Positions 27,756 through 36,417 of a stretch of DNA of 64,000 bases are shown here, piece by piece. The stretch lies in assembly GCA_009695195.1 (NCBI GenBank), contig SIBJ01000013.1, forward strand, positions 1-64,000, in the 5' to 3' direction. Both the position numbers and the translations under genes were made by a program. The stretch's first letter is position 1, and each line of letters begins with the position of its first letter. Source of the DNA: Pedosphaera sp. Its GTDB lineage: Bacteria; Verrucomicrobiota; Verrucomicrobiia; Limisphaerales; JADLHS01. The notes beneath the pieces are model-generated. The model was not told the DNA's origin and did no database searches. It saw nothing but the letters and a program-made list of their open reading frames with translations.

Positions 27756-28916
27756 TCAGGACTTGCGCTTGATCAACTCGCGGAACTCGGCGAACAACGG
27801 CGTCGAATCGTGTGGCCCCGGCGAGGCCTCCGGGTGATACTGCACGCAGAAAATCGGTTTCGTCTTGTGGCGCAAACCCTCGACGGTCTGATCGTTCAAG
27901 TTGATCCGGTTCACCGCCACGTCCGCCGGCATGGACTTCGCGTCAACCGCGAACCCGTGGTTCTGCGACGTGATCTCGACCTTGCCGCTTTCCAAGTCTT
28001 TCACCGGCTGGTTGGCGCCGCGATGGCCGAACTTGAGCTTGAAAGTTTTCCCACCGAACGCCTGGCCGAGAATTTGATGTCCGAGACAAATGCCGAAAAT
28101 CGGGATGCCGGAGTCAACGAGCGTCTTCACTTCGCGCACGATGTAATCGAGCGCCGCGGGATCGCCGGGGCCGTTCGAGAGAAAAATTCCGGCAGGCTTG
28201 TGCTTGAGTGCCTCGGCGGCGGTGGCCGTCGCCGGCATGACCTGAGTTTGAAAGCCATGTTGCCGCAGCCGCCGCAGGATGTTGTATTTCATCCCGAAGT
28301 CGAACGCCACGATGGGAATGTCCGCGGGCGGCAGTGGCTTGCGCACGTCGCGCGCGTCCTCGGCCTTCGTGCCGCGCACGAGATCGAACGCCGCGCTCTG
28401 CTCGTCCTTCGCGTCCCACGCGAACGCCTGCTTGTGCGTGACCTCTTTCACGTAATCCACGCCGGTGAGGCCGGGCCATTCCTTCGCGCGTTTCACCGCG
28501 TCGGCTTCGGAAATATTTTCCGTGGTGATGAAGCCATTCAACGCGCCGCGCACGCGCAGTTTTTTCGTGAGCGCGCGCGTGTCAATGCCTTGAATGCCGG
28601 GGATGCCGTTGCCTTCGAGATATTCCGCGAGCGTCTGGTCCGCGCGCCAGTTGCTCACCACCGGCGAGACCTCGCGCACGACAAATCCCGCCACGTGCGG
28701 CCGCCACGATTCCACGTCCACGGAGTTGATGCCGTAATTGCCGATGAGCGGATACGTCATCGTGACGATCTGGCCTTTGTAGGACGGGTCGGTGAGTATC
28801 TCCTGATACCCGGTCATCGAAGTGTTGAAACAAACCTCCCCGCAGGCCGACGCTTTCGCGCCGAAACCCGCGCCGTGGAAAACCGAACCATCTTCGAGAG
28901 CGAGAATTGCTTTCAT
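27756..28916 (-). CDS. carA: Carbamoyl-phosphate synthase small subunit
   Basis: 386 residues, the usual length. It releases ammonia from glutamine for carbamoyl phosphate made by CarB, feeding pyrimidine and arginine synthesis. The N-terminal domain begins MKAILALEDGSVFHGAGFG with CFNTSMTGYQEILTDPSY. The C-terminal class I glutamine amidotransferase domain has GIFLSNGPGDP, the nucleophile Cys at about residue 277 (FGICLGHQ) and the His/Glu partners in CVQYHPEASPGPHDS. It is the third gene of a cluster with pyrC and the DUF1294 gene, 86 bases after the latter. carB is not in the window. Confidence 0.97.
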   Translation of the reverse strand: MKAILALEDGSVFHGAGFGAKASACGEVCFNTSMTGYQEILTDPSYKGQIVTMTYPLIGNYGINSVDVESWRPHVAGFVVREVSPVVSNWRADQTLAEYLEGNGIPGIQGIDTRALTKKLRVRGALNGFITTENISEADAVKRAKEWPGLTGVDYVKEVTHKQAFAWDAKDEQSAAFDLVRGTKAEDARDVRKPLPPADIPIVAFDFGMKYNILRRLRQHGFQTQVMPATATAAEALKHKPAGIFLSNGPGDPAALDYIVREVKTLVDSGIPIFGICLGHQILGQAFGGKTFKLKFGHRGANQPVKDLESGKVEITSQNHGFAVDAKSMPADVAVNRINLNDQTVEGLRHKTKPIFCVQYHPEASPGPHDSTPLFAEFRELIKRKS

Positions 28917-28942
28917 TCCTCAACGACCGCGCGCGGATGCTA

Positions 28943-28973
28943 ACCACGAATGAACACGAATCAACACGAATCC
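28943..28973. repeat. Tandem word repeat (CGAAT-AACA type)
   Basis: ACCACGAATGAACACGAATCAACACGAATC is a run of near-identical ten-base words ahead of carA, between carA and the upstream DUF1294 gene. A facing arm is not clear. Confidence 0.5.
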
Positions 28974-29002
28974 TCATCTCCGCGAGCATTCCCATTTTCG
29001 AT

Positions 29003-29653
29003 TCAACGCGAGTGTCGGAGTTGTTCGGCGGTGCTTTGAATCTGGCCCCAGACGCCGCGCGCGTATTTCCAATTCTGCATCGAGTCAAATGCCGCAAGCT
29101 GGTAAGACACCACAATCAACCAGAACCAGATCTGGAACTTCGGCTTGGAACATTTGTGGCGGAGTCTCCGTTGCGCGAGAAACGCCCCCGGCCAACCGCC
29201 TAACAATGCCAGCAGGTGCAGCTTGGTTTCTGACAGTCGCCATTCCTTTTCGCGGGCGCGCCGCTTGTCCACGGCATACGCCTTGTAGGCAAACAAATTC
29301 ATCATCAAGCCAAGGCCGCCGGCCCACCGCCAATCCACCCGCCACCGCCACAACGCGAGGACTGGCAACACCAGCAACCCCGCAAGCACAATCAGGTTCA
29401 CTGCCGTGATTCGACCGCCATCATTCACATGCACCGCTTGCTTGGCACAGGTTCGGCCCTGGGCATCCTGTCCCGCAATGAAAGTGATTTTGTCGCCGAT
29501 TACGGGCCGCTTGTGGCGCTCGGCAAAGTCGCGGATGTGAAGAAAAATCCGCAGCCGGCCCACTTCCAGAAATCCGTAGCGCTTTTCCTCGTTCCACTCA
29601 ACGAGTGTGCCGGTAAGGGGAGCAATCGGATCAACCTTGTCGGGCCGGCTCAT
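29003..29653 (-). CDS. Cold-shock domain fused to DUF1294 membrane domain
   Basis: 216 residues. Residues about 10-75 form a cold-shock-like OB fold (GTLVEWNEEKRYGFLEVGRLRIFLHIRDF), a nucleic-acid-binding module. Residues about 85-200 have membrane helices and the DUF1294 pattern (LMMNLFAYKAYAVDKRRAREKEWRLSE, LHLLALLGGWPGAFLAQRRLRHKCSKPKF). This fusion is known in other bacteria; its function is not. Its ATG overlaps the pyrC stop (ATGA), so it is translationally coupled to pyrC, and carA follows downstream. Confidence 0.88.
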   Translation of the reverse strand: MSRPDKVDPIAPLTGTLVEWNEEKRYGFLEVGRLRIFLHIRDFAERHKRPVIGDKITFIAGQDAQGRTCAKQAVHVNDGGRITAVNLIVLAGLLVLPVLALWRWRVDWRWAGGLGLMMNLFAYKAYAVDKRRAREKEWRLSETKLHLLALLGGWPGAFLAQRRLRHKCSKPKFQIWFWLIVVSYQLAAFDSMQNWKYARGVWGQIQSTAEQLRHSR

Positions 29654-31026
29654 GCTGGAACCATGTCGGACTTCTCTGCCCACACGATTTTCCCGGTCAC
29701 GATCGTCGCCACCGCGCGGCCTTTCAGTGGCCAGCCGTAGAACGGATTGTTGAACGATTTGCTCGCCGTCGCCTCGCGCTCGAAAACCCATTCGCGATCG
29801 GGATCGAACACCGTCACGTCCGCATCCGCGCCGACGCTCAGCGTGCCTTTCGCCAGCTTGAGCAATTTCGCCGGCGCGGTCGTGTACTTCGTGATGAGGT
29901 CGGACAAGCCCAACCGCTTCGCGTGGTAAAGTTGCATGAGCGACAAGGCGAATTCGTTCTCCAATCCCGTGATGCCGAACGGCGCGTAATCGAACTCCAC
30001 TTCCTTCTCGAAGCCGCAATGCGGCGCGTGGTCGCTGCACAGGATTTCAATCGTGCCGTCGGCCAGTCCTTCGAGGATCGCCTCGCGGTCACGCGCGGAA
30101 CGGAGCGGCGGGTTCATTTTGAAATTGGTGTCGTAACTCGGCCACTCGGGGAATTGCCGATTGCCGAAAATCTGCTTCCCATCCTGCGCCCAAAATTTTT
30201 CGCTGCCGGCGATCGCGGCGTCCGTGAGTGTGAAGTGGTGCGGGCACGCCTCGCCGGAAATCGGCACGCCACGTTTCTTCGCTTCACGGATGAGCGCCAC
30301 GCTGCCCGCCGCGCTCAAGTGCTGGCAATGCACCTGCGCGCCGGTCAGTTCGGCGAGCAAAATATTCCGCGCCACGATCATCTCCTCGCCCGCCGACGGC
30401 CAGCCTTGCAGCCCGAGCGACGTGCTCCAGCGGCCTTCGTGCATCACGCCGGTCGTCACCAGCGAATAATCCTGGCAATGATCCATCACCGGCAGGTCGA
30501 ACATCTTCGCGTACTCGCAAGCGCGACGCATGAGTTCGTTGTTCTGCACGCAATGGCCGTCGTCCGTGATGGCGACAACGCCCGCGCGTTTCAACCCGCC
30601 GATGGGCGCGAGTTCCTCACCCGCGATGTTTTTCGTGATCGCGCCGGCCACAAAAACATTCACCACACCCTCGCGCGCCGCGCGTTCGTGGATGAGCGCG
30701 ACCGTGCCGGAGTTATCAATGGCCGGCGCCGTGTTCGGCATAACGACGAGCGAAGTGAATCCGCCGCGCGCCGCCGCCGCGGTGCCGGTGGCGATGGTTT
30801 CCTTTTGCGTCTGGCCGGGTTCGCGCAGGTGAACGTGCAGATCAATCAGGCCGGGGCAAACGACGAGTCCGCTCGCGTCAAACTTCTCGATGTCACGCGG
30901 CGCGTTCGCGGAAGCATCGCTGCCGACGGCGGCGATCTTGCCATCAAGAATCAAAACATCGGCGGCGGAGTCGAGGCGGTTGGCGGGATCGATCACGCGC
31001 CCGCCGGAAAGGAGCAGCGAATTCAC
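29650..31026 (-). CDS. pyrC: Dihydroorotase (class I)
   Basis: 458 residues from a GTG start (MNSLLLSGGRVIDPANRLDS); the longer frame upstream runs through the tRNA-Gly gene and is rejected. It closes carbamoyl-aspartate to dihydroorotate. The metal ligands are visible in GLIDLHVHLREPG (HxH), with ETIATGTAAAARGGFTSLVVMPNT following, and in MDHCQDYS and CSDHAPH. The length and the ARGGFT-MPNT motif fit the class I (PyrC2-like, about 430-residue) type. pyrB is not adjacent. It shares an operon with DUF1294 and carA and is divergent from tRNA-Gly, whose 5' end is 66 bases away. Confidence 0.95.
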   Translation of the reverse strand: MNSLLLSGGRVIDPANRLDSAADVLILDGKIAAVGSDASANAPRDIEKFDASGLVVCPGLIDLHVHLREPGQTQKETIATGTAAAARGGFTSLVVMPNTAPAIDNSGTVALIHERAAREGVVNVFVAGAITKNIAGEELAPIGGLKRAGVVAITDDGHCVQNNELMRRACEYAKMFDLPVMDHCQDYSLVTTGVMHEGRWSTSLGLQGWPSAGEEMIVARNILLAELTGAQVHCQHLSAAGSVALIREAKKRGVPISGEACPHHFTLTDAAIAGSEKFWAQDGKQIFGNRQFPEWPSYDTNFKMNPPLRSARDREAILEGLADGTIEILCSDHAPHCGFEKEVEFDYAPFGITGLENEFALSLMQLYHAKRLGLSDLITKYTTAPAKLLKLAKGTLSVGADADVTVFDPDREWVFEREATASKSFNNPFYGWPLKGRAVATIVTGKIVWAEKSDMVPA

Positions 31027-31092
31027 GGCGGCGAGCCTAGCGACGGTGAATTGACATGGCAAGTTTGGGGGATAAGATTCGCGGCAGCGGTG

Positions 31093-31166
31093 GCGGGCGT
31101 AGTTCAATGGTAGAACGGCAGTCTTCCAAACTGCACACGAGGGTTCGATTCCCTTCGCCCGCTCCA
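31093..31166 (+). tRNA. tRNA-Gly (anticodon TCC)
   Basis: 74 bases including an encoded CCA. The acceptor GCGGGCG pairs with CGCCCGC, the D-arm is TAGTTCAATGGTAGAAC, the anticodon stem-loop GCAGTCTTCCAAACTGC gives TCC, and the T-arm is GAGGGTTCGATTCCCTT. All positions fit a glycine tRNA. Confidence 0.97.
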
Positions 31167-31183
31167 GCTTTCTTTTTCCCTGT

Positions 31184-31262
31184 TCTTAATCGTAATCGTA
31201 ATCTTGCTCTTAATCCCTCTCCGTCCGAACGGAGCGAGGTTAAGATTACGATCAAGATTAAG
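31184..31262. repeat. Long imperfect palindrome of AATCGTA words after tRNA-Gly
   Basis: The left arm TCTTAATCGTAATCGTAATC continues with TTGCTCTTAATCCC and faces a right arm ending TTACGATCAAGATTAAGA. About 19 of 21 outer bases pair. The centre is a GC-rich hairpin (CTCCGT-CCGA-ACGGAG). It starts 17 bases after the tRNA and could end its transcript or be a mobile repeat; it has the same build as other word palindromes in the window. Confidence 0.75.
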
Positions 31263-31313
31263 ACCGGAAAATCGCCGCCTTGCACAACCCCCGCGCCCGC
31301 CTACATTGAGGCC

Positions 31314-31985
31314 GTGAAGCTGCCGCGCGAGGTGCCCGTGATGACGCTGCCGGAAGCGACGCTGTTCCCGCAGGCGTTGCTGCCGCTTTACATCTTCGAG
31401 CCGCGCTACCGCCAGATGCTCGCCGACGCGCTCAATTCCCATCGCATGTTTTCCGTCGCGATGCAGCGCACCGACACCGCGCGCGAAACGCCGTTGCTCG
31501 TCGCGGGGGTCGGACTGATCCGCGTCTCCGTCGCGCACGGGGATGGCACCTCGCATCTGATCTTGCAAGGGTTGGCGCGCGTGGAACTGGAGGAAGTGGT
31601 CCAACTCAAACCCTATCGCATTGCGCGGGTGCGGCCCATCGAGACGCCGCCGTGCGACTCGGTGGCGGCGGACGCGCTGCTGGGAAAAGTGCGCGAGTTG
31701 TTGAAGGAGTGGCTGGAGCTGGGCGCGCCGTTGCCGTTCCCGTTTCTTTCCCACAGCAAGGAGAGTTCGGCGCCGAGTAAGTTCTCTTCCGCGGAAATCC
31801 TGGGCTACCTCGAATCCATCACCAACCCCGAACAGGCGGCGGATTTGATTTCCTGCGCCGTGCTCAAGGACGCGGCTTCGCGCCAGGCGATCCTCGAAGC
31901 AGCGGACATTGAAACCCGCCTGCGCCGGCTGACGAAATTCCTGTTGCACGAAGTCCGTCGGAAACGCGAGGATGGCGGCAATTGA
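31314..31985 (+). CDS. Lon N-terminal (substrate-binding) domain protein
   Basis: 223 residues from a GTG; an ATG at 31341 is the alternative. The pattern REVPVMTLPEATLFPQALLPLYIFEPRYRQML is the LON substrate-binding domain (PF02190) found as a stand-alone protein. The ATPase and protease domains of Lon are absent. The C-terminal half is helical (LGYLESITNPEQAADLISCAVLKD). Such proteins are common but uncharacterised; a role in protein quality control is inferred. The next gene (DUF1844) starts 16 bases later, so they are one operon. Confidence 0.88.
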   Translation: MKLPREVPVMTLPEATLFPQALLPLYIFEPRYRQMLADALNSHRMFSVAMQRTDTARETPLLVAGVGLIRVSVAHGDGTSHLILQGLARVELEEVVQLKPYRIARVRPIETPPCDSVAADALLGKVRELLKEWLELGAPLPFPFLSHSKESSAPSKFSSAEILGYLESITNPEQAADLISCAVLKDAASRQAILEAADIETRLRRLTKFLLHEVRRKREDGGN

Positions 31986-32001
31986 ATCGCCCGGAAAAAT
32001 C

Positions 32002-32409
32002 ATGAACGAACCGAATCGCGAAGAAATGCAGTCGGCGCTGTTCGCCCAACTGGTCATGCAACAGGCCAATCTGGCGATGATGTTGCTCGGCCAGACGCCG
32101 AATCCCGAGACCGGCGAGACGATGCGCGATCTCGAGTCGGCGCAACTGTTCATCGGTCAGTTGGAAATGCTCGAGGCGAAAACCAAGGGCAATCTCAACG
32201 CGCAGGAAGCGGCATTGCTCAAACAAACTTTGATGTCGCTGCGGATGACTTTCGTGGAAGCCGTCAATGCGCCCGCGCCGAAACCGGCGGAGGCCGCCGC
32301 CGCGCCGGCGGTTGCCCAAACCGCGGAAGGCGCGCAGGAAAAATCCCCGTCCGCGGAGAGCGCGGACGAGGATCAATCGGGAAAACGGTTCTCGAAAAAA
32401 TATTCCTGA
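32002..32409 (+). CDS. DUF1844 protein
   Basis: 135 residues from the ATG at 32002; an earlier ATG at 31972 overlaps the upstream gene. Residues about 8-85 match DUF1844 (LFAQLVMQQANLAMMLLGQTPNPETGE...LEAKTKGNLNAQEAALLKQTL). The rest is an Ala/Pro/Glu-rich tail ending in Lys. Function unknown. It is convergent with the parvulin gene, with only nine bases between the stops, so there is no room for a separate terminator. Confidence 0.88.
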   Translation: MNEPNREEMQSALFAQLVMQQANLAMMLLGQTPNPETGETMRDLESAQLFIGQLEMLEAKTKGNLNAQEAALLKQTLMSLRMTFVEAVNAPAPKPAEAAAAPAVAQTAEGAQEKSPSAESADEDQSGKRFSKKYS

Positions 32410-32418
32410 GCCGGGCGG

Positions 32419-33594
32419 CTATTTCTTCTCCTCGGGCTTCTTTGCCTCCGGTTGCTTCTCTTCGGGTTTCTCCGCCGCTTTCTTCGCGTCGGCTTTTTTC
32501 TGCTCCGCTTTCGCGACGTCAAGCGTGTCGGCCAGTTTCTTCAACTTCTCGTCGAGGATTTCCACCTTCGCGTCCTTTTCCATCTTCTCGATGTAATCCG
32601 GCAGCAGTTTTTCTGTTTGCTGGCGTTTCAATCCGTCCTTCAGGGCGGTGGAAACTTCGGTGAGGGGCAGTTTTCGCGCGGGAATTTTCTCGCTCAACTT
32701 GATGATGTGATAACCGAAAGTGGTCGTCACCACGTCGCTGATCTGATTGGTGTAGAGCGCGAAGGCGGCGGACTCGAACTCCGGCTGCATCGCCCGCCGC
32801 GGGTCCGCGCTGGCGCGTGGGAACTTGTATTCACCGCCGGTCTCGCGCGAACCGGAGTCCTCCGTGTAATCCTTGACGAGCTTGGCGAAATCCTCGCCGG
32901 CACGGGCGCGCTTGAGGAGGTCGTCGGCCAGTTTGCGCTTGGCCTGCTTCTGGTCGTCCGGCAGTTGCGCGCGAGTGGCGGTGTCGAACGTGGTCAGCAG
33001 GATGTGGCTGGCGCGGACCATCTCCGGCTCTTCGAACGAAGCCGGGTGTTCGTCATAATATTTCTTCGCCTCGTCTTCGCTGACGACGACGTTCAACTCG
33101 CGATCCGCCACCGTCTGGGCCGTGGCTTCGTCGGCCATTTTCACGCGCAACTCGTCCGCGTTGAGGCCGACGGATTTCAACTGCCGCGCGAGCGCCTCCT
33201 CGGAGCCGGCGCGTTGCAGGATGACCTCGAATTGCTTCGCGGCCGTTTCCTTGCCCTTCGCCCGGTCGGCGTCGGTGGCTTTGTTGACGAGCAACTGGAT
33301 CTGGATCATCCGCTCCAGAATCTGGAGTTCGAGCAGCGTGGTTTGATCGGGAGTATAGGTCTTGTTTTGGGCCGCGGCGTTCGCCTTGATGCTGATCGTC
33401 GCCGAGTCCAACTGGCTGCGTTTGATGTCGAGATTGACGCCCTTGGCAACGGTGGCATCGCCGAACAACTCCGCGATCTTGTCGGTGGTTTTTTTGGCGG
33501 AGGACGTGTTGGTGTCAGCCGCGGAGCCGACCATGGCGGGCAGCCAGACCGCCAACATCGCCGCGGCGAGCAATTTGATTTTTTTGTGATTCAT
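32419..33594 (-). CDS. Parvulin-type peptidyl-prolyl isomerase (SurA/PpiC-like), exported
   Basis: 391 residues. The start chosen is MNHKKIKLLAAAMLAVWLPAMVGSAAD, a signal peptide; the frame stays open upstream into serA but without a plausible start. Residues about 165-315 contain the rotamase domain: RASHILLTTFDTATRAQLPDD, FAKLVKDYTEDSGSRETGGEY, FGYHIIKLSEK. The N-terminal 150 residues form a helical chaperone-like part as in SurA. The C-terminus is a Lys/Glu/Ala/Pro-rich tail of about 40 residues. Likely periplasmic folding factor for outer-membrane proteins. It is 11 bases downstream of serA, an odd operon partner. Confidence 0.9.
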   Translation of the reverse strand: MNHKKIKLLAAAMLAVWLPAMVGSAADTNTSSAKKTTDKIAELFGDATVAKGVNLDIKRSQLDSATISIKANAAAQNKTYTPDQTTLLELQILERMIQIQLLVNKATDADRAKGKETAAKQFEVILQRAGSEEALARQLKSVGLNADELRVKMADEATAQTVADRELNVVVSEDEAKKYYDEHPASFEEPEMVRASHILLTTFDTATRAQLPDDQKQAKRKLADDLLKRARAGEDFAKLVKDYTEDSGSRETGGEYKFPRASADPRRAMQPEFESAAFALYTNQISDVVTTTFGYHIIKLSEKIPARKLPLTEVSTALKDGLKRQQTEKLLPDYIEKMEKDAKVEILDEKLKKLADTLDVAKAEQKKADAKKAAEKPEEKQPEAKKPEEKK

Positions 33595-33605
33595 GATTTT
33601 TGATT

Positions 33606-35204
33606 TCAAAGTTTGACCACCTTTACGTTCGTGATGTCCGGGTCCTGTTCCAGTTCGGTGAGCACGCCGGCGGGCGGCTCGCTGTCGAGATTGAGCACGG
33701 TGAAGGCGTGTCCGCCGACCGTGTCGCGACTCAGGCTCATGCTCGCGATGTTCACCTTGTGCCGCGCCAGTAACGTGCCGAGGTGGCCGACGATACCCGG
33801 CCGGTCCTTGTTCGTCAGCAGCAACATCACGCCGCTGACCGGGATCTCGACCGGCGTGCTGTACAGCCGCACGATGCGCGGATTGTTCGGCGAACCGAAA
33901 AATGTTCCACCGGCGGAGATGACCTTCTCGTCGCCGTTGAACGCCTGCACGTGCAACCACTCGTTGAACGTCACCGGCTCGCTCGACCGCTTTTCCTCCA
34001 CCGTCAATCCGAGTGTGGATGCGACACTGCGGACGTTGATGTTGTTCAAATCTTTCACCGCCGCGCGCGACAAAAAGCCCTGCAACACCGCGCGCGTGAC
34101 CGGATCAATGTTCGGCAGTTCCTGCGCCTTCCCGCCGTAGGTGATGTAGAGGCGGTCAATCAACGGCGGCGCGAGTTGCGCCAGCAGTTTGCCGAGCGCC
34201 GTGCCGAGCGTGAGGTACGGTTTCACCTGCTCGTAAGTCTTCGCGTCGAGGAACGGCAGGTTCACCGCGTTGCGCACTTCGCCGGTCAGCAGGTAAGCCG
34301 TGATGACTTCCGCGACTTCGATGCCGCATTTTTCCTGCGCCTCCGCCGTGCTCGCGCCGAGATGCGGCGTGAGCGTGATGCCCGGATGTTTGCGGAACGG
34401 ATGGTCCGCCGGCAGCGGCTCGACGATGAAAACGTCCAGCCCCGCCGCCGCGACCTTGCCGGAATCCAGCGCGGCGATGAGATCGTTCTCGGTGATGATT
34501 TCGCCGCGCGCGCAATTCACGATCCGCACGCCGGGCTTCATCTTCGCGAACGCCGCCGCGTTCAACATCCCCTTCGTCTGCTCCGTCACCGGCATGTGGA
34601 CGCTGATGAAATCCGCCTCGCGATAAACCGCGTCGAGTTCCGTGGCCAGTTCAACCCCGAGCGCCTTCGCGCGCGCGTCCGTCAGGAACGGATCGTACCC
34701 GATCACTCTCATGCCGAAGGCGACCGCGCGCTTGGCGACTTCGCCGCCGATGCGGCCCATGCCGAGCACGCCGAGGGTTTTGCCGGCGAGTTCGACGCCT
34801 TGAAATTGTTTCCGGTCCCATTTGCCCTCGACCATCGTGGCGTGGGCCTGCGGGAGTTTGCGGGCGAGCGCGAGGATCATCGCGAAGGTCAGTTCCGCCG
34901 TCGTGATGGTGTTCCCGGCGGGCGTGTTCATCACCACCGCGCCACCTTGCGTCGCCGCCTCCACGTCCACGTTGTCAATGCCCACGCCGGCGCGGCCCAC
35001 GACGCGGAGTTTCGGAGCGGCCTCGATCACCTTGCGCGTCACTTTCGTCTCCGAACGCACGACGAGCGCCACGGCATCGGCCACGACCGGCAGCAACTCC
35101 GCTTCGCTCAGCCGTTTGGGCAGCACCACGACCTGGAATTCAGGCCGCTGTTGCAGGAGCGCGATGCCCTTCGGCGAAATCGGATCACAAACCAAAATCT
35201 TCAT
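33606..35204 (-). CDS. serA: D-3-phosphoglycerate dehydrogenase
   Basis: 532 residues, the long form. It oxidises 3-phosphoglycerate with NAD+ as the first step of serine synthesis. The substrate and NAD domains occupy residues about 1-310 (GRAGVGIDNVDVEAATQGG, nucleotide loop LGVLGMGRIGGEVAKRA, and GMLNAAAFAKMKPGVRIVNCARGEIITE with the catalytic Arg region; catalytic His in ITLTPHLGASTAEAQ). After these come the intervening domain and a C-terminal ACT domain (VMLLLTNKDRPGIVGHLGTLL) that usually binds serine for feedback inhibition. Confidence 0.97.
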   Translation of the reverse strand: MKILVCDPISPKGIALLQQRPEFQVVVLPKRLSEAELLPVVADAVALVVRSETKVTRKVIEAAPKLRVVGRAGVGIDNVDVEAATQGGAVVMNTPAGNTITTAELTFAMILALARKLPQAHATMVEGKWDRKQFQGVELAGKTLGVLGMGRIGGEVAKRAVAFGMRVIGYDPFLTDARAKALGVELATELDAVYREADFISVHMPVTEQTKGMLNAAAFAKMKPGVRIVNCARGEIITENDLIAALDSGKVAAAGLDVFIVEPLPADHPFRKHPGITLTPHLGASTAEAQEKCGIEVAEVITAYLLTGEVRNAVNLPFLDAKTYEQVKPYLTLGTALGKLLAQLAPPLIDRLYITYGGKAQELPNIDPVTRAVLQGFLSRAAVKDLNNINVRSVASTLGLTVEEKRSSEPVTFNEWLHVQAFNGDEKVISAGGTFFGSPNNPRIVRLYSTPVEIPVSGVMLLLTNKDRPGIVGHLGTLLARHKVNIASMSLSRDTVGGHAFTVLNLDSEPPAGVLTELEQDPDITNVKVVKL

Positions 35205-35410
35205 AAAAAGGAAGGCGGAGTCTAGGGATGCGCGGAGGGCAGGTCAAATCTTCAAACCACCGGGTAACGGTATGTTTTCACCGATGGTAGGCGACGAGGT
35301 GACGAGTCGTTCCGGTGAAGCACTCCTAACGTCGTGCCCTACAATCAAACGCAGCACCACCAACTGCTGACTGCTCAATGCGTTGTCTGGGATGGCCGCC
35401 ACCGATTGTC

Positions 35411-36046
35411 TTAGTAACCGTAAGACCCGATCACCCCGACGCCGGGAACGCTCACGTAACCCGCCGAGTTGTCGTCGTTGTAATTGCCAGTGCTGAACCG
35501 GGTGGACCAGCCGTGGTCGCCGCCGCGGCCACCGCCACCGCCGCCCGCGCGGTTCTGCGCGTTCTGCGCCGCGGCCACGTAGAGATTTACCACTGGGTTT
35601 GCGACGCCTTCGTAACCGGCGTTGCCCAGCGCATCGAGCCAGTAACGACCGGGTTGAATCGCCGCGCCCAAAACCGTACTCCAGATGATCCACTCGGATT
35701 GGGGAAGCTGGCGGCGATTGATGAAGATGCCGGTGTTTCCATTCGAGGCATCCTCGGCCAGCGTGCCGAAATCGTGGCCCGGGTACATGAACCCAAACGC
35801 CGCCTCGCCGACACTCCCGTAAAGACCGCTGACGGAATCGTACCAATATTTCCCCGGCTTGGGCTCCATCTTGTACTTCTCCTTGAACTGCGCGAGTTGC
35901 GCCGCCGAAAGCACCTGGCAGTTGACGCGCACTTCGCCCTGGGGTTTGGTAGCCGGATTCATGGGCGTGTTGGCTACGTTTGATTTTTCCGAGCAGGAAG
36001 TCAACACGAGCAGGGCCGCACTGCACAAGGTCAGGATTCGTTTCAT
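35411..36046 (-). CDS. Lipoprotein with two PG(K/R)YWxD motifs
   Basis: 211 residues. Signal peptide MKRILTLCSAALLVLTSC with lipobox LTSC, so membrane-anchored. Residues about 60-140 contain two related motifs, PGKYWYDSVSGLYGSVGEAA and PGRYWLDALGNAGYEG, each followed by a hydrophobic strand. The C-terminal part is Gly/Asn-rich (AGGGGGGRGGDHGW). I do not recognise the family. It lies alone, 206 bases downstream of serA's start and upstream of a MITE-like repeat. The outer or inner membrane cannot be decided. Confidence 0.8.
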   Translation of the reverse strand: MKRILTLCSAALLVLTSCSEKSNVANTPMNPATKPQGEVRVNCQVLSAAQLAQFKEKYKMEPKPGKYWYDSVSGLYGSVGEAAFGFMYPGHDFGTLAEDASNGNTGIFINRRQLPQSEWIIWSTVLGAAIQPGRYWLDALGNAGYEGVANPVVNLYVAAAQNAQNRAGGGGGGRGGDHGWSTRFSTGNYNDDNSAGYVSVPGVGVIGSYGY

Positions 36047-36417
36047 AAACGGTGATCGTTAGAATGGGTGTTTGCGAAACACATGATTGTTGGGAACACG
36101 GTTGGATGTTACGCGCAAACCAAACCGGCTTCAAGCGTAACGGTGCTCAGTAATTTCACCGGCAGCACTGTCGCAACCGAACGCGACGCGGTGAAAGCAC
36201 CACCGCTTTCGGACGGGGAAACGATTTTTTAGAGCGGTTTAATTTATTCTGTGGCCACTAGTTTTATCTGAAACTCGTGAAAACTAACGCAAACTGACTG
36301 TTTCTTGTGGCTACGAAGTAACTGAAACCGCTCTAGGCATTCCCGTAACTTGGGATTCACTTGCGGGGCATTCCCGTTTGACTTGCCAATCCGCGAACGA
36401 CAACCTCCAATCCGTCC
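36047..36417. other. Intergenic region holding a MITE-like palindrome
   Basis: No gene. A GAAAGC/GCTTTC hairpin (36193-36210) lies before the palindrome listed separately. The rest is AT-richer than the surrounding genes. Confidence 0.5.
36230..36335. repeat. MITE-like element with TAGAGCGGTTT terminal inverted repeats
   Basis: The ends TAGAGCGGTTT (36230-36240) and AAACCGCTCTA (36325-36335) are perfect inverted repeats. The inner sequence continues to pair imperfectly (GTGGCCAC against GTGGCTAC). At 106 bases without coding capacity it fits a miniature transposable element. The outermost TA on each side is compatible with IS630/Tc1-type insertion at TA, but that is an inference. Confidence 0.6.
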
